Shown: positions 1-7,148, numbered from the stretch's first letter. The stretch: 12,200 nucleotides of DNA from Gammaproteobacteria bacterium (GCA_012960755.1 DUAT01000174.1:1-12200); one strand, 5' to 3'. Made by a program: numbers and translations. Notes: generated by a model not told the origin, from the letters alone.

Positions 1-624
1 ATGATCAAACTATATGGCCTTCGCATGAGCAACTACTACAGCTTAACCAAAGCACTACTCATTGAGAAAGGATTAGAATTTGAAGAAGTGAAAACGCCAC
101 CCAGCCAAGAGGAAGGTTTCCTGGCCAAGTCTCCGATGGGCAAAATGCCCGCTATCGAAGCTGACGGGGTGTATCTATCCGAATCGTTAGCGATCGCCCA
201 TTACCTTCAAAGCATTCAACCAGACCCCGCGTTGCTACCTGCCGGCTCAATACCGGCAGCAAAAGTGATGGAGTTGGTGTGCCATTTAAAGTTAGATGTT
301 GATCTAGTTGCCCGTCGCCTGCTCCCCGAAGTGTTATTCAAGCAACCGGTATCAGAGGAAACTAAGACTTATGTTAAAGCAGATCTAGCTAAGGGTATGA
401 AAGCGGTTGGGCGCCTCTTTGTTGGTGCACCATACGCTGCTGGCGAACAATTCACTCTGGCAGACCTCTATACTTTTTACTGTTTCGGGTTCTCCAACGG
501 CATGGTCAGCGCCATATACGGTGAAGATTTACTAGCCAATTACCCTAATATTCAGAAAGTTATGGATTTGATTGCCCAGCGCCCAAGCGTGAAGCAGGTA
601 GAGACAGAAAAATCGACTCGATGA
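1..624 (+). CDS. Glutathione S-transferase family protein
   Basis: A cytosolic GST-fold protein of 207 residues, the usual family length, predicted to conjugate or reduce electrophilic compounds with glutathione. The N-terminal thioredoxin-like domain (about 1-78) opens with MIKLYG, has the cis-proline loop MGKMPAI (Pro50) and the glutathione-contacting Glu61-Ser62 in the SESLAIAHYL segment. The C-terminal helical domain (about 85-200) carries the conserved FTLADLY N-capping box (Thr152, Asp155). Ser10, Tyr12 and Ser14 near the N terminus are the candidates for the residue activating glutathione; I cannot choose between them. The ATG is the first base of the window, so its ribosome binding site is not visible, but the N terminus matches the normal GST beginning and the gene appears complete. 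It stands alone, followed by a 480-base gap. The exact GST class and substrate are unknown. Confidence 0.93.
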   Translation: MIKLYGLRMSNYYSLTKALLIEKGLEFEEVKTPPSQEEGFLAKSPMGKMPAIEADGVYLSESLAIAHYLQSIQPDPALLPAGSIPAAKVMELVCHLKLDVDLVARRLLPEVLFKQPVSEETKTYVKADLAKGMKAVGRLFVGAPYAAGEQFTLADLYTFYCFGFSNGMVSAIYGEDLLANYPNIQKVMDLIAQRPSVKQVETEKSTR

Positions 625-793
625 ATGGCTCACCGAGGCAACCGTTAAACCGTTGTTATGAATCAATTGGATTATTAGTTTTTCGTTAATTAGGGCTCCA
701 GAGACAAGATGGGATCATGCAATAGATCTAAAAAGAGTCACGGACAGGTCGAAGACTAGTTTAAAAGAATAAATAGATAATTAAATCGATAAC

Positions 794-1003
794 TTAAATG
801 GTGCCCCGGGCCCGAATTCGAACGATATAAGTATAATTGTTTAAAAACAAAGGCAGCCATTCCCTGAGATCCTTAATGCACGGCTGTTGCTCCAGGACCC
901 GAATCAGATGCTTAAGTTCATTGGAATCGTTGCCCTGATCCCATAGCTCGTTCCGGGCGTCAGGATGGCGGTGAACCTATATCCATTTCCTGGTTTGAAT
1001 CAT
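794..1003 (-). pseudogene. Possible degraded small gene with an in-frame amber stop
   Basis: Reading the minus strand from an ATG at 1003-1001 gives eight codons (MIQTRKWI), a TAG at 979-977, then 60 open codons to a TAA at 796-794. The part after the stop looks protein-like, with NELWDQGNDSNELKHLIRVL followed by a tryptophan- and leucine-rich stretch and a basic end. It has no start codon of its own directly behind the TAG. A single C-to-T change (CAG to TAG) would explain the interruption. I do not recognise the family. Its last codons run through the GC-rich 16-mer at 799-814. It may also be chance open sequence; the case rests only on amino-acid composition and uninterrupted length. Confidence 0.22.
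799..814. repeat. GC-rich 16-mer, copy A of a possible attachment-type repeat
   Basis: This GC-rich block (TGGTGCCCCGGGCCCG) lies in AT-rich sequence and matches 13 of 16 positions of a block at 5828-5843 in the same orientation. Both copies also have ACTTAAAT next to them, before the block here and after it at the other copy. Because the core GCCCCGGGC is nearly self-complementary, the pair can also be aligned as an inverted repeat. Read on the minus strand it resembles a tRNA 3' end (GTTCGAATTC, then CACCA), as integrase target sites often do, but no tRNA body is present. Confidence 0.3.
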
Positions 1004-1038
1004 GCAGCAGAATCCATAATCGTCATGTTAGCCATGAT

Positions 1039-1070
1039 ACAGGTACCTGTTGCGCATGAACCAGTATAAG
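1039..1070 (+). promoter_or_regulatory. Palindrome and -10-like element before the GH30 gene
   Basis: A perfect 12-base palindrome, ACAGGTACCTGT, occupies 1039-1050. A good -10 candidate, TATAAG, lies at 1065-1070, 35 bases before the GH30 start codon. The palindrome falls where the -35 element would be expected and no good -35 hexamer is present. This suggests a promoter that depends on, or is blocked by, a DNA-binding protein. The regulator is not in the window. Confidence 0.4.
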
Positions 1071-1104
1071 CTAGTCTAGCAACCCGGATAGATAATCGAA
1101 CAGC

Positions 1105-2706
1105 ATGTTAAACACCTTCCTGCGGATTATATTGCTGATTGTCGGCGTCGCGCTTCACGGTGAACTAAGCGCCATGACTCATGTCCAGATTAATCTCCAG
1201 GAAGTCCACCAGCGTATTGACGGATTTGGTGCTTCCGATGCCTGGTCTGTTAATCCAACCATTAACTTATGGCTGAGCGAAAATGAACCAGCCCAGATTG
1301 AAGCGCTAGCCAGGATATTGTTTTCTGTTGATACTGGCATTGGCCTGTCGGCCTGGCGGTTTAATATCGGTGCCGGCAGCTTCGAGCAGGGCAGCGGCAG
1401 TCAGATTAACGACGCTTTGCGTAGAACTGAACTCATGGTACCCAGGCCCTATGGCAAGATAACTAAGGGCAAGCAACTTGGCCAGATAAAGCTGCTGCAG
1501 GCGGCTCGGGCTATGGGTGTTAGACAATTTGTAGCCTTCGCCAATAGTCCGCCAGTATGGGCGACGAAGAACGGGCTGGCGCACCCAGGAGATGGCACTG
1601 AAATTGGTTCCACAAATCTGTCGCCACGCCAACTGAAGCAGTTCGTGAGGTTCCTGGTTGATGTTCTATTATACCTGCGTGGCGATAGCGTCGGTGTCCC
1701 GGTGAACCATATAAGCCCGGTAAACGAGCCGAGCTGGTCCTGGCAGAATAGCTCCCAAGAAGCTAATCGATATAACTTGCAGGACCTTAAGAATGTGTAT
1801 AAAGCGCTGTATGCCGAGCTTAAATCGGCCGGCCTTGAAACCGATATCAGCATCGATGCGGGCGAAGTTGCGGAATACAGCAGCGCGTTAAGCGATGCCA
1901 TCAAGAAAAGTTTCGATGGAAATATTTACCAGGTCGCAATGAATGCAAGGGGACTTGGCGTTTACAGAAATTACATAGATGAATTGCTCGGAGATGTTCA
2001 GCTAAACCCGATAATCCACAATAAACTGTCTTTGCACGGGTACTGGTCTGATGCTGACGAACGCCGCCTGGGGGATCTGCGCGATGCGGTACGGGACAAC
2101 GTTCGCTCAGTCGCACCGAAGGCAACCCTTTGGATGAGTGAATTCTCTATTCTTGGAGAGGCAAGTAGTCTCAGGCCATTCTCGGGGCACGGATTTAATG
2201 TGGAAGATATGGACTACGCTATTCATGTCGCCCGGGTCATTCATCGTGATTTGATACGCTTGGAGGTTTCTGCTTGGTTCTGGTGGTTAGCACTTACGCC
2301 CTATGATTATAAAGATGGTTTGTTAAAAATAGCGCCCTCCCTGGAATTCAAAACATTACAGGCTTCTAAGCTGATGTGGACCCTGGGTAATTTCAGTCGT
2401 TTTGTTCGCCCTGGATACTCGCGGGTCACGCTCACTGGTGCGGACCACTTAAATGAGGTGATGGCGTCTGCGTACAAGGATCCCAGCAGTACTCGTCTGG
2501 TCGTAGTCGCCATTAATGCGAGCGGCTCTGAGCAGAATTTGGCACTCAGTATTACGGGAATCAAGTCGTCTCAGGAGATTAAGAATTTCGACATTTATGT
2601 CACGAATGCAGATCATAACCTGACCTTGATGGCATCTACCAATGCACCGGGCCCCTACCTTTTACCCAGCCGATCTGTGGTGACCCTGATTGGTCGCATT
2701 CAATAG
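1105..2706 (+). CDS. Secreted GH30-type glycoside hydrolase
   Basis: A predicted exported glycosidase of 533 residues resembling the endo-beta-1,6-galactanase/xylanase side of family GH30, retaining enzymes with a (beta/alpha)8 barrel and a side beta domain. Residues 1 to about 23 form a signal peptide (hydrophobic core FLRIILLIVGVAL). The entry motif QRIDGFGASDAWS (36-48), the strand FANSPPVWATKNG (145-157), the acid/base segment SPVNEPSW (Glu208) and the nucleophile segment WMSEFSIL (Glu346) all fit the family. The C-terminal part (about 430-533) is the beta-rich side domain. Start: ATG at 1105 keeps the signal peptide; no strong ribosome binding site is visible. It is a lone gene with a palindrome in its promoter region, and it converges with the hydrolase behind it, 48 bases apart. 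The substrate polysaccharide cannot be fixed from sequence; galactan or xylan are the best guesses. Confidence 0.85.
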   Translation: MLNTFLRIILLIVGVALHGELSAMTHVQINLQEVHQRIDGFGASDAWSVNPTINLWLSENEPAQIEALARILFSVDTGIGLSAWRFNIGAGSFEQGSGSQINDALRRTELMVPRPYGKITKGKQLGQIKLLQAARAMGVRQFVAFANSPPVWATKNGLAHPGDGTEIGSTNLSPRQLKQFVRFLVDVLLYLRGDSVGVPVNHISPVNEPSWSWQNSSQEANRYNLQDLKNVYKALYAELKSAGLETDISIDAGEVAEYSSALSDAIKKSFDGNIYQVAMNARGLGVYRNYIDELLGDVQLNPIIHNKLSLHGYWSDADERRLGDLRDAVRDNVRSVAPKATLWMSEFSILGEASSLRPFSGHGFNVEDMDYAIHVARVIHRDLIRLEVSAWFWWLALTPYDYKDGLLKIAPSLEFKTLQASKLMWTLGNFSRFVRPGYSRVTLTGADHLNEVMASAYKDPSSTRLVVVAINASGSEQNLALSITGIKSSQEIKNFDIYVTNADHNLTLMASTNAPGPYLLPSRSVVTLIGRIQ

Positions 2707-2754
2707 CAGCACCTTCAAAACAATACGATTTTCAGGCACGCTGGCTCACTCGCA

Positions 2755-4599
2755 TTACTGGCTTTCAATAATAACTGGCAAGACCAGGTGTGATGGATAG
2801 ATGGCTGAGTGATAAATGGTGTTCTGTGCCGTCTTCCAATTAGTTTCATCGTAATTATTACCGCCTGTATTTAGGTTTCTCTCCCAACGTGGGAAATTTG
2901 AACTTGAGATCTCTACGCGAAGTTTATGCCCTCCTGCGAAGTAATTACTGGTTACATTCAGAGCCACTTCCACCTGATAAATCTTACCCGGTTCAATCAA
3001 CTGGCTGTCGGATAAGCTGTTTCTATATCTCATCCTGATGGCGCCTTCCTGGATATTATAGGCTTCTCCGGTTGGATAAACGTCAACGAGTTTGACGGTG
3101 AAGTCAGTATCAAGGGCTGAAGAAGATACATACAGCACCGCTTTGAGTTCACCGGTCACTTCAAAGCCGTGTATTAATACAGGAGAGGTGTAGACCAACA
3201 CGTCCTGTCTCAGTTCAATCTCTGATTGATCATAGCCGCCAGCTTCGGTATCACTACCCGTGCAGCAGGTGTGTCCACCGAGTGAGGGTACTGGGTCGGC
3301 TGGATCATAGACATAACTGTCCCGACTGTCATTGTCTGGCAGATTTAGGCTTAACAGCCCATCTCCTGTTCTGGATTGGGCTTTGCCCTTACCACTTAGA
3401 TACCATTTCTGGTAGTTCGTTGATGCCAGTGGCCAGACTTCGCTGTTTCGCCACTGGTTCTTGCCCATCACATAATACTGAATATGGGGCATCTCTGTGA
3501 TTGCGTTCTCTTTGCCTTTAAGCCAGTAGTCGTACCACTGCAGCTGCAATGCAGAATAGTTCAGAGAGGCATCACCCAAATTGCGTGCACCAACGATGGC
3601 GTCATCGGTGGATTCCGTATAGTCGCAGTGAGTTCCTGGGCCAATGATTAAGAATTGATTATTACGAGCTTGCTCGCTCTGCGCATTTCTCTGAAAAGTC
3701 TTAAACATTTCGATGGTTTCTGCGGGACCATAGTCGTACCAGGAGTCCATAAAAAGAGACGGAACATTAAAGGTGTCAGATGGCTTAGCCAGGTCTTTGT
3801 TTCGAAAGAACTTCCCATCCGGTGCGCTGGTAATCCAGGATTTGTACTCCGAAGGTGGCAGCTGCGCACGCTCAAGTAGTGAGTGGGTCGGCAGAGTCGA
3901 CAGCAATTCAAGATAGGCAGCAAAGTCAACCTCCGGGGCCATTTTGAACAGTCGTGATTGCGGAGTTTTAAACCACTGGCCACGATCAATATGTGCGGGA
4001 GGCCCATAGAATAATTGCGAACCACTAGCGGCGAACCATCCGGCAGTTTGAGCCAGTTCAAAAACACCGCCACTGAAAGATTGCCAGGCTCGACCGGGCA
4101 TATAAAAGCCGGAAGCTGCAGACATTGGAACAGCTGCCACATGGTTAGGGTGTTTTGCTGCGGCTAATATCACTTGTGTCTCGCCTAGATAAGAGCATCC
4201 TGCACTGCCTACTTTCTGATTGGACCAACCCTGCGAAATCAACCAATCAACAGTGTCGTAACTATCTTCCCGCCGATGCTCTGCAACCACATATGAACCC
4301 TCAGATTCGTACCGTCCTCTGACATCCTGGATCACCACCACGTAACCCTGCTCAACTAACAATTGGTGAACACCGCTCCAACCGAATGTTTTGTTTTTAC
4401 CGTATACCGTTCGTAGTAACACCGCGGGAAGCTGCCCCTTGGCTTCTGCTGGGAAATACAGATCAGTTGAAAGTTTCACCCCATCCCGCATAGGGATCAT
4501 AATACTTGGTTCAAGGCGCACCTGGTAATCTTTCCCGAACACACAAGAGGCAGTAAGAATGGGTACCAGCCACATGACGAGTGTTCGATTTAATTTCAT
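2755..4599 (-). CDS. CocE/NonD-type serine hydrolase (S15-like), exported
   Basis: A 614-residue member of the CocE/NonD hydrolase family (alpha/beta hydrolase, cap, and C-terminal jelly-roll as in X-Pro dipeptidyl peptidases and cocaine esterase). Residues 1 to about 22 are a signal peptide; the LTASC segment ending at Cys19 is a poor lipobox, so a periplasmic or secreted protein is as likely as a lipoprotein. The strand MIPMRDGVKLSTDLYFP (34-50) is the typical entry. The nucleophile elbow is GCSYLG with Ser136, the acid is probably Asp289 in SWYDYG, and the histidine is His324 in IIGPGTHC. The beta-sandwich follows from about residue 385 and includes HTCCTG. Length is normal. The ATG at 4599 has no clear Shine-Dalgarno, but the signal peptide supports it. 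A 17-base dyad lies 21 bases upstream. Acyl ester or amide substrates are likely; the exact one is unknown. Confidence 0.88.
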   Translation of the reverse strand: MKLNRTLVMWLVPILTASCVFGKDYQVRLEPSIMIPMRDGVKLSTDLYFPAEAKGQLPAVLLRTVYGKNKTFGWSGVHQLLVEQGYVVVIQDVRGRYESEGSYVVAEHRREDSYDTVDWLISQGWSNQKVGSAGCSYLGETQVILAAAKHPNHVAAVPMSAASGFYMPGRAWQSFSGGVFELAQTAGWFAASGSQLFYGPPAHIDRGQWFKTPQSRLFKMAPEVDFAAYLELLSTLPTHSLLERAQLPPSEYKSWITSAPDGKFFRNKDLAKPSDTFNVPSLFMDSWYDYGPAETIEMFKTFQRNAQSEQARNNQFLIIGPGTHCDYTESTDDAIVGARNLGDASLNYSALQLQWYDYWLKGKENAITEMPHIQYYVMGKNQWRNSEVWPLASTNYQKWYLSGKGKAQSRTGDGLLSLNLPDNDSRDSYVYDPADPVPSLGGHTCCTGSDTEAGGYDQSEIELRQDVLVYTSPVLIHGFEVTGELKAVLYVSSSALDTDFTVKLVDVYPTGEAYNIQEGAIRMRYRNSLSDSQLIEPGKIYQVEVALNVTSNYFAGGHKLRVEISSSNFPRWERNLNTGGNNYDETNWKTAQNTIYHSAIYPSHLVLPVIIESQ

Positions 4600-4620
4600 T
4601 GTCGCACCATAATGAGCCCT

Positions 4621-4637
4621 GATTACTAACAGTAATC
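4621..4637. promoter_or_regulatory. 17-base perfect dyad upstream of the CocE-type gene
   Basis: GATTACT-AAC-AGTAATC is a perfect inverted repeat with 7-base arms and a 3-base centre. It ends 21 bases from the minus-strand start codon at 4599, the usual place for a repressor operator or for a stem in the leader. There is no run of T after it, so it is not a terminator. Confidence 0.45.
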
Positions 4638-4748
4638 GTTTCAGAGCTATGAAGTGAAGTGCTAAGTCCTGTTATTATGTACTCGTCTATCGAATTTAGT
4701 GTCGGTGGCCCCAAATGGTCTGGCGACGCACAGGGTTGACATCACACA

Positions 4749-4806
4749 TCGGTTAACAACCGAAAGATTCCCTTTCGAATAGATTTGGGTCAAGAGTGTA
4801 TACTCT
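4749..4806. promoter_or_regulatory. Cluster of three inverted repeats before the nitroreductase gene
   Basis: Three dyads follow each other: TCGGTT-AAC-AACCGA at 4749-4763, CGAAAG-ATTCC-CTTTCG at 4761-4777 (overlapping the first), and AGAGT-GTAT-ACTCT at 4793-4806. The last one contains TATACT (4799-4804), a good -10 hexamer for plus-strand transcription, about 38 bases before the GTG start at 4842. A TTGACA at 4736-4741 lies too far upstream to pair with it. A regulator bound to the third dyad would cover the promoter. Confidence 0.45.
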
Positions 4807-4841
4807 GGCCTCTTATGAATTGAGTTGGTGGAGTAGTCGTT

Positions 4842-5453
4842 GTGCCTGAGCAAATGACCCTTAATGAGGCGATGTACAATTGTCGCGCTATGCGACGACT
4901 GGAATCGCGTGATGTTCCTGAAGCCGATCTAATCCAGCTGATTGACGCTGCAAACCAGGCACCTTCTGGCTCGAACTCCCAGAACGCGCGTTGGGTAGTC
5001 GTCAGGGACGCCGCACAGAAACAGAAACTGGCAGATCTTAATCGCAAACATGCAGAACCCTATATCGCGCCGCAGCGAGCGAATCCACCTAATGAAAAAC
5101 ACAAACGGCTAGTTGATGCGGTGGTATGGCAAATGGACCATATGCATGAAATCCCCGCATTGATAGTGGCTTGCTTTGACTATCCGGAAAAGGTTGAAGG
5201 ACTGGGCGTTTATCGAAGTGCTGGTTCAGTCTGGCCGGGTATTCAAAATCTGTTACTCACAGCGCGGTCATTAGGACTAGGCGCAGCACCTACGACACTG
5301 GCTTTGCGGGACCAGCATGCTGTCAGGGATGTGTTGAACCTGCCAGAAACTTTTGCGGCGCTCTGCCTGATTCCCGTTGGCTATCCCAAGGGGAAATTTG
5401 GGCCGGTCAGCCGAAAGCCGGTTGCCGACGTTATGCGCTTCGATCGCTGGTAG
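4842..5453 (+). CDS. Nitroreductase family protein (FMN-dependent)
   Basis: A 203-residue flavoprotein of the nitroreductase fold, normally a cytosolic FMN homodimer that uses NAD(P)H to reduce nitro groups, quinones or similar acceptors. The N-terminal FMN phosphate site is CRAMRRLES (Arg15, Arg18, Arg19), followed by the APSGSNSQNARWVVV segment (40-54). The dimer helix WPGIQNLLLTARSLGLGA (131-148) and the late GYPKGKFGPVSRKPVADV segment (180-197) are also typical. Length is normal. The start is GTG: GGAG at 4830-4833 sits 8 bases in front of it, whereas the next ATG (4854) would lose a conserved-looking N terminus. It is transcribed away from the CocE-type gene across a dyad-rich region of about 240 bases. 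Subfamily and substrate are not determined. Confidence 0.88.
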   Translation: MPEQMTLNEAMYNCRAMRRLESRDVPEADLIQLIDAANQAPSGSNSQNARWVVVRDAAQKQKLADLNRKHAEPYIAPQRANPPNEKHKRLVDAVVWQMDHMHEIPALIVACFDYPEKVEGLGVYRSAGSVWPGIQNLLLTARSLGLGAAPTTLALRDQHAVRDVLNLPETFAALCLIPVGYPKGKFGPVSRKPVADVMRFDRW

Positions 5454-5456
5454 GCA

Positions 5457-5472
5457 TCTCGACCCGTCGAGA
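5457..5472. repeat. 16-base palindrome after the nitroreductase stop
   Basis: TCTCGAC-CC-GTCGAGA is a perfect inverted repeat with 7-base arms and a 2-base centre, starting four bases after the nitroreductase stop codon and 13 bases before the end of the integrase fragment. The 2-base centre and lack of a following T run argue against a classical terminator. It may be a protein-binding site or a scar at the junction where the integrase gene is cut off. Confidence 0.35.
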
Positions 5473-5484
5473 GAGTCAAGATCA

Positions 5485-5757
5485 TCAAACTAAGGACCGC
5501 CATCGTAAAACGCGAGCGCCTTTGGTGACATTTGGGCGTAGACCCACCTCGGCCTTTGAGTGATAGTGATCCTCTAACTTGGATGCAATATGTTTTGCAG
5601 CGAAGGATGCCCTAGTAGAAGATTCAGTCCGTAGCGACTTAACAAACCTTAGTCGAGAATAATATGGCTCTAAATCTTTGGGGATCACACGACAGAAATA
5701 ATAAACGCCCTCTTTCGCGTATGTATATTTTAGGTGTGCTTTTACCTTCGGTTCCAT
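5485..5757 (-). pseudogene. Truncated tyrosine recombinase, N-terminal DUF6538-like part only
   Basis: These 90 residues match the N-terminal DNA-binding region (DUF6538 type) of phage-like integrases: YTYAKEGVYYFCRVIPKDLEP (11-31), then RLRFVKSLRT (35-44) and a helical AAKHIASKLEDHY segment (53-65). Complete relatives have several hundred residues with a core-binding domain and a catalytic domain carrying the Arg-His-Arg-Tyr residues. None of that is present: after about residue 70 the frame ends in unrelated sequence and the nitroreductase gene begins. The start looks usable (a GGGGG stretch six bases before the ATG). It is therefore the surviving 5' end of an integrase gene, a sign that a mobile element once sat here. 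A functional small protein is possible but I consider it unlikely. Confidence 0.72.
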
Positions 5758-5827
5758 CTACTACCCCCGCCTTATTCAGATAATTTCGATACTTATCAAT
5801 CGGTTAGTGGGATCTAACAATCTGACA

Positions 5828-5843
5828 TGGCGCCCGGGGCCGG
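5828..5843. repeat. GC-rich 16-mer, copy B of a possible attachment-type repeat
   Basis: TGGCGCCCGGGGCCGG matches 13 of 16 positions of the block at 799-814 in the same orientation and is followed by CACTTAAAT. It lies about 70 bases upstream of the truncated integrase start, a common place for an attachment site relative to its integrase. The surroundings (5758-5989) are AT-rich and otherwise non-coding, with a further dyad CGATAT-N9-ATATCG at 5878-5898. Confidence 0.3.
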
Positions 5844-5974
5844 CACTTAAATAGCTCATTTTTGCTGGGCTCAGCACCGATATGCTGCAATGATATCGCT
5901 TATTGGCGCATTCGATAGTATTTAAGAATTGGAGGTGGCTCGAACAATCAACTGAACCAGTTAGTCTCGCAATA

Positions 5975-5989
5975 ACCTCAATCTGAGGT
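5975..5989 (-). terminator. Short hairpin directly after the RdhA-like stop codon
   Basis: On the minus strand the TAG stop (5992-5990) is followed at once by ACCTCA-GAT-TGAGGT, a perfect 6-base stem with a 3-base loop. Only a short T-containing stretch (TATTGCG) follows, so it is a weak intrinsic terminator or an mRNA end-stabilising stem. Confidence 0.35.
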
Positions 5990-6982
5990 CTATTCGCTAT
6001 CCGCAGCTGCTAGTCTGGTTGCTCTTCGAGCGAGTTTCTGTGCGAGATTCGGACCCACACCAGGCAGAGACCAGGGACAAACAGCCATACAGATGGCGCA
6101 GCCCGAACTTTCGGCAAAGAAAGGAATACATCGATCGAAATTGACGTACCACTTGTCTTCTCCTCGTACGGTTTGCTTTTCTGACTTTATCGCCAATGGC
6201 GGGCAGGCGTTCTCACAAACACGACAGCGACTGCAGAAGTCGTCAATACCGAATTCGCGACGGGAGGTGAGCGCAAAGGGCGCGTCGGTAAGTACTGCCC
6301 CTAAACGAAACGCCGATCCAAATTCTGGGTTGATGATCGATCCATGCTTGCCCAGCTCTCCAAAGCCGCATTCCAATGCCGGCGGGATCATCAGAATCTT
6401 GCCAGTCATAGGCCCCGTCACCGCATCAGCACGATAACCTTGGTCACGCAGCCAAGCCGCTACCTTCTTACTCACCTCTGCTGCACGCACATACTGACGA
6501 GTCACATCCTTACCACCACGTATAGCGGGTACATGTTTCAACTCTTCGTAGTCGTGTTTTACCCCTAGAACGACAACATGCGGCAAGTCGACTTCTTCCT
6601 GGTCAAATACCCACTCAGGTTTTAGATGCGCAACGCCTGTCATTTCGCAATCGCCCGCCTCGACGAAGGATTGCAGCGCAGCAGTCCATGCTTCGGGACT
6701 GCGCTCAACAATCTGCTCTGCAACGGCCGGCAACGGAGCCTCCACCGCCGTGCGCCGGCTGGCACGTAGCGCATTCATCTCTTCATCAGGTTGTTCATGA
6801 CCGTAGAACCACTTCTGAGCCTCGCCGAAGACTGCACTGCCCATATCGGGAGCCCACCACACCATGCGCGGTGCCCGGATCTCAGATTCACCCAGGCCAT
6901 TCACATCGTTACCGCTGTAGTCTCCAAGTAACTCAATGAAATCAGGATCGGGCGTATAGGGCCTGTAGGGGTTTTTTGGCAC
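5990..6982 (-). CDS. RdhA-like reductive dehalogenase homologue (corrinoid, two [4Fe-4S])
   Basis: A 330-residue protein of the reductive dehalogenase/epoxyqueuosine-reductase-like group, predicted to hold a corrinoid and pass electrons from two [4Fe-4S] clusters. The corrinoid-binding half shows VVVLGVKHDYEEL (136-148), QYVRAAEVSKKVAAWLRDQGY (163-183; Tyr164 is my candidate catalytic tyrosine) and the GFGELGKHGSIINPEFG segment (206-222). The ferredoxin part has Cys250, 253, 256, 260 followed by Pro, then Cys285, 295, 298, 302 followed by Pro. Unlike respiratory RdhA it has no twin-arginine signal and no RdhB anchor gene beside it, and it lacks the fused flavin/ferredoxin reductase part of NpRdhA-type enzymes, so it should be soluble and need an outside reductant. 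Start: GTG at 6982, with GAAGGGAGGT ending four bases before it; an ATG 96 bases upstream lacks such a site. Dehalogenation itself is inference; another reductive corrinoid reaction is possible. Confidence 0.82.
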   Translation of the reverse strand: MPKNPYRPYTPDPDFIELLGDYSGNDVNGLGESEIRAPRMVWWAPDMGSAVFGEAQKWFYGHEQPDEEMNALRASRRTAVEAPLPAVAEQIVERSPEAWTAALQSFVEAGDCEMTGVAHLKPEWVFDQEEVDLPHVVVLGVKHDYEELKHVPAIRGGKDVTRQYVRAAEVSKKVAAWLRDQGYRADAVTGPMTGKILMIPPALECGFGELGKHGSIINPEFGSAFRLGAVLTDAPFALTSRREFGIDDFCSRCRVCENACPPLAIKSEKQTVRGEDKWYVNFDRCIPFFAESSGCAICMAVCPWSLPGVGPNLAQKLARRATRLAAADSE

Positions 6983-7148
6983 AGTTACCTCCCTTCTAGT
7001 GAGCAGTCGCGCTCGTTCAGCATAACAATATTCCCGGGGATGGCACGAATTAACGATGTTTTTTGCAATGGTTACCAAGTCATTCTCGCCTCAGCGATTG
7101 GGCATTTAGCCTGGAGTCGAACGAAATCCATGGTTAATCAGAGGTAAG

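Larger units (their letters stand above)
625..1104. other. Gene-poor AT-rich gap with degraded remnants
   Basis: No intact gene is visible between the GST and the GH30 gene. The left part (about 640-800) is AT-rich and holds a short direct repeat, AACCGTTA/AACCGTTG, near 640. A GC-rich 16-mer sits at 799-814, abruptly different from its surroundings. A minus-strand reading frame interrupted by a stop covers 794-1003. The right end contains a palindrome and a -10-like element for the GH30 gene. I see no convincing terminator hairpin behind the GST. Confidence 0.6.

Noticed and set aside
799..823. tRNA gene on the minus strand (T-loop-like GTTCGAATTC and CACCA end)
   Set aside because: The T-stem bases do not pair and there is no anticodon or D arm upstream; at most a tRNA-like attachment remnant.
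1449..1904. 151-codon minus-strand reading frame inside the GH30 gene
   Set aside because: Shadow of the GH30 coding sequence; that region holds the catalytic-domain motifs on the plus strand.
3648..4142. 164-codon minus-strand reading frame inside the CocE-type gene
   Set aside because: It overlaps a well-supported family gene in another frame on the same strand and has no protein-family signal of its own.
6983..7078. Upstream ATG (7078) as the start of the RdhA-like gene
   Set aside because: The extra 32 residues are not family-like and lack a ribosome binding site, whereas the GTG at 6982 has a near-perfect one.
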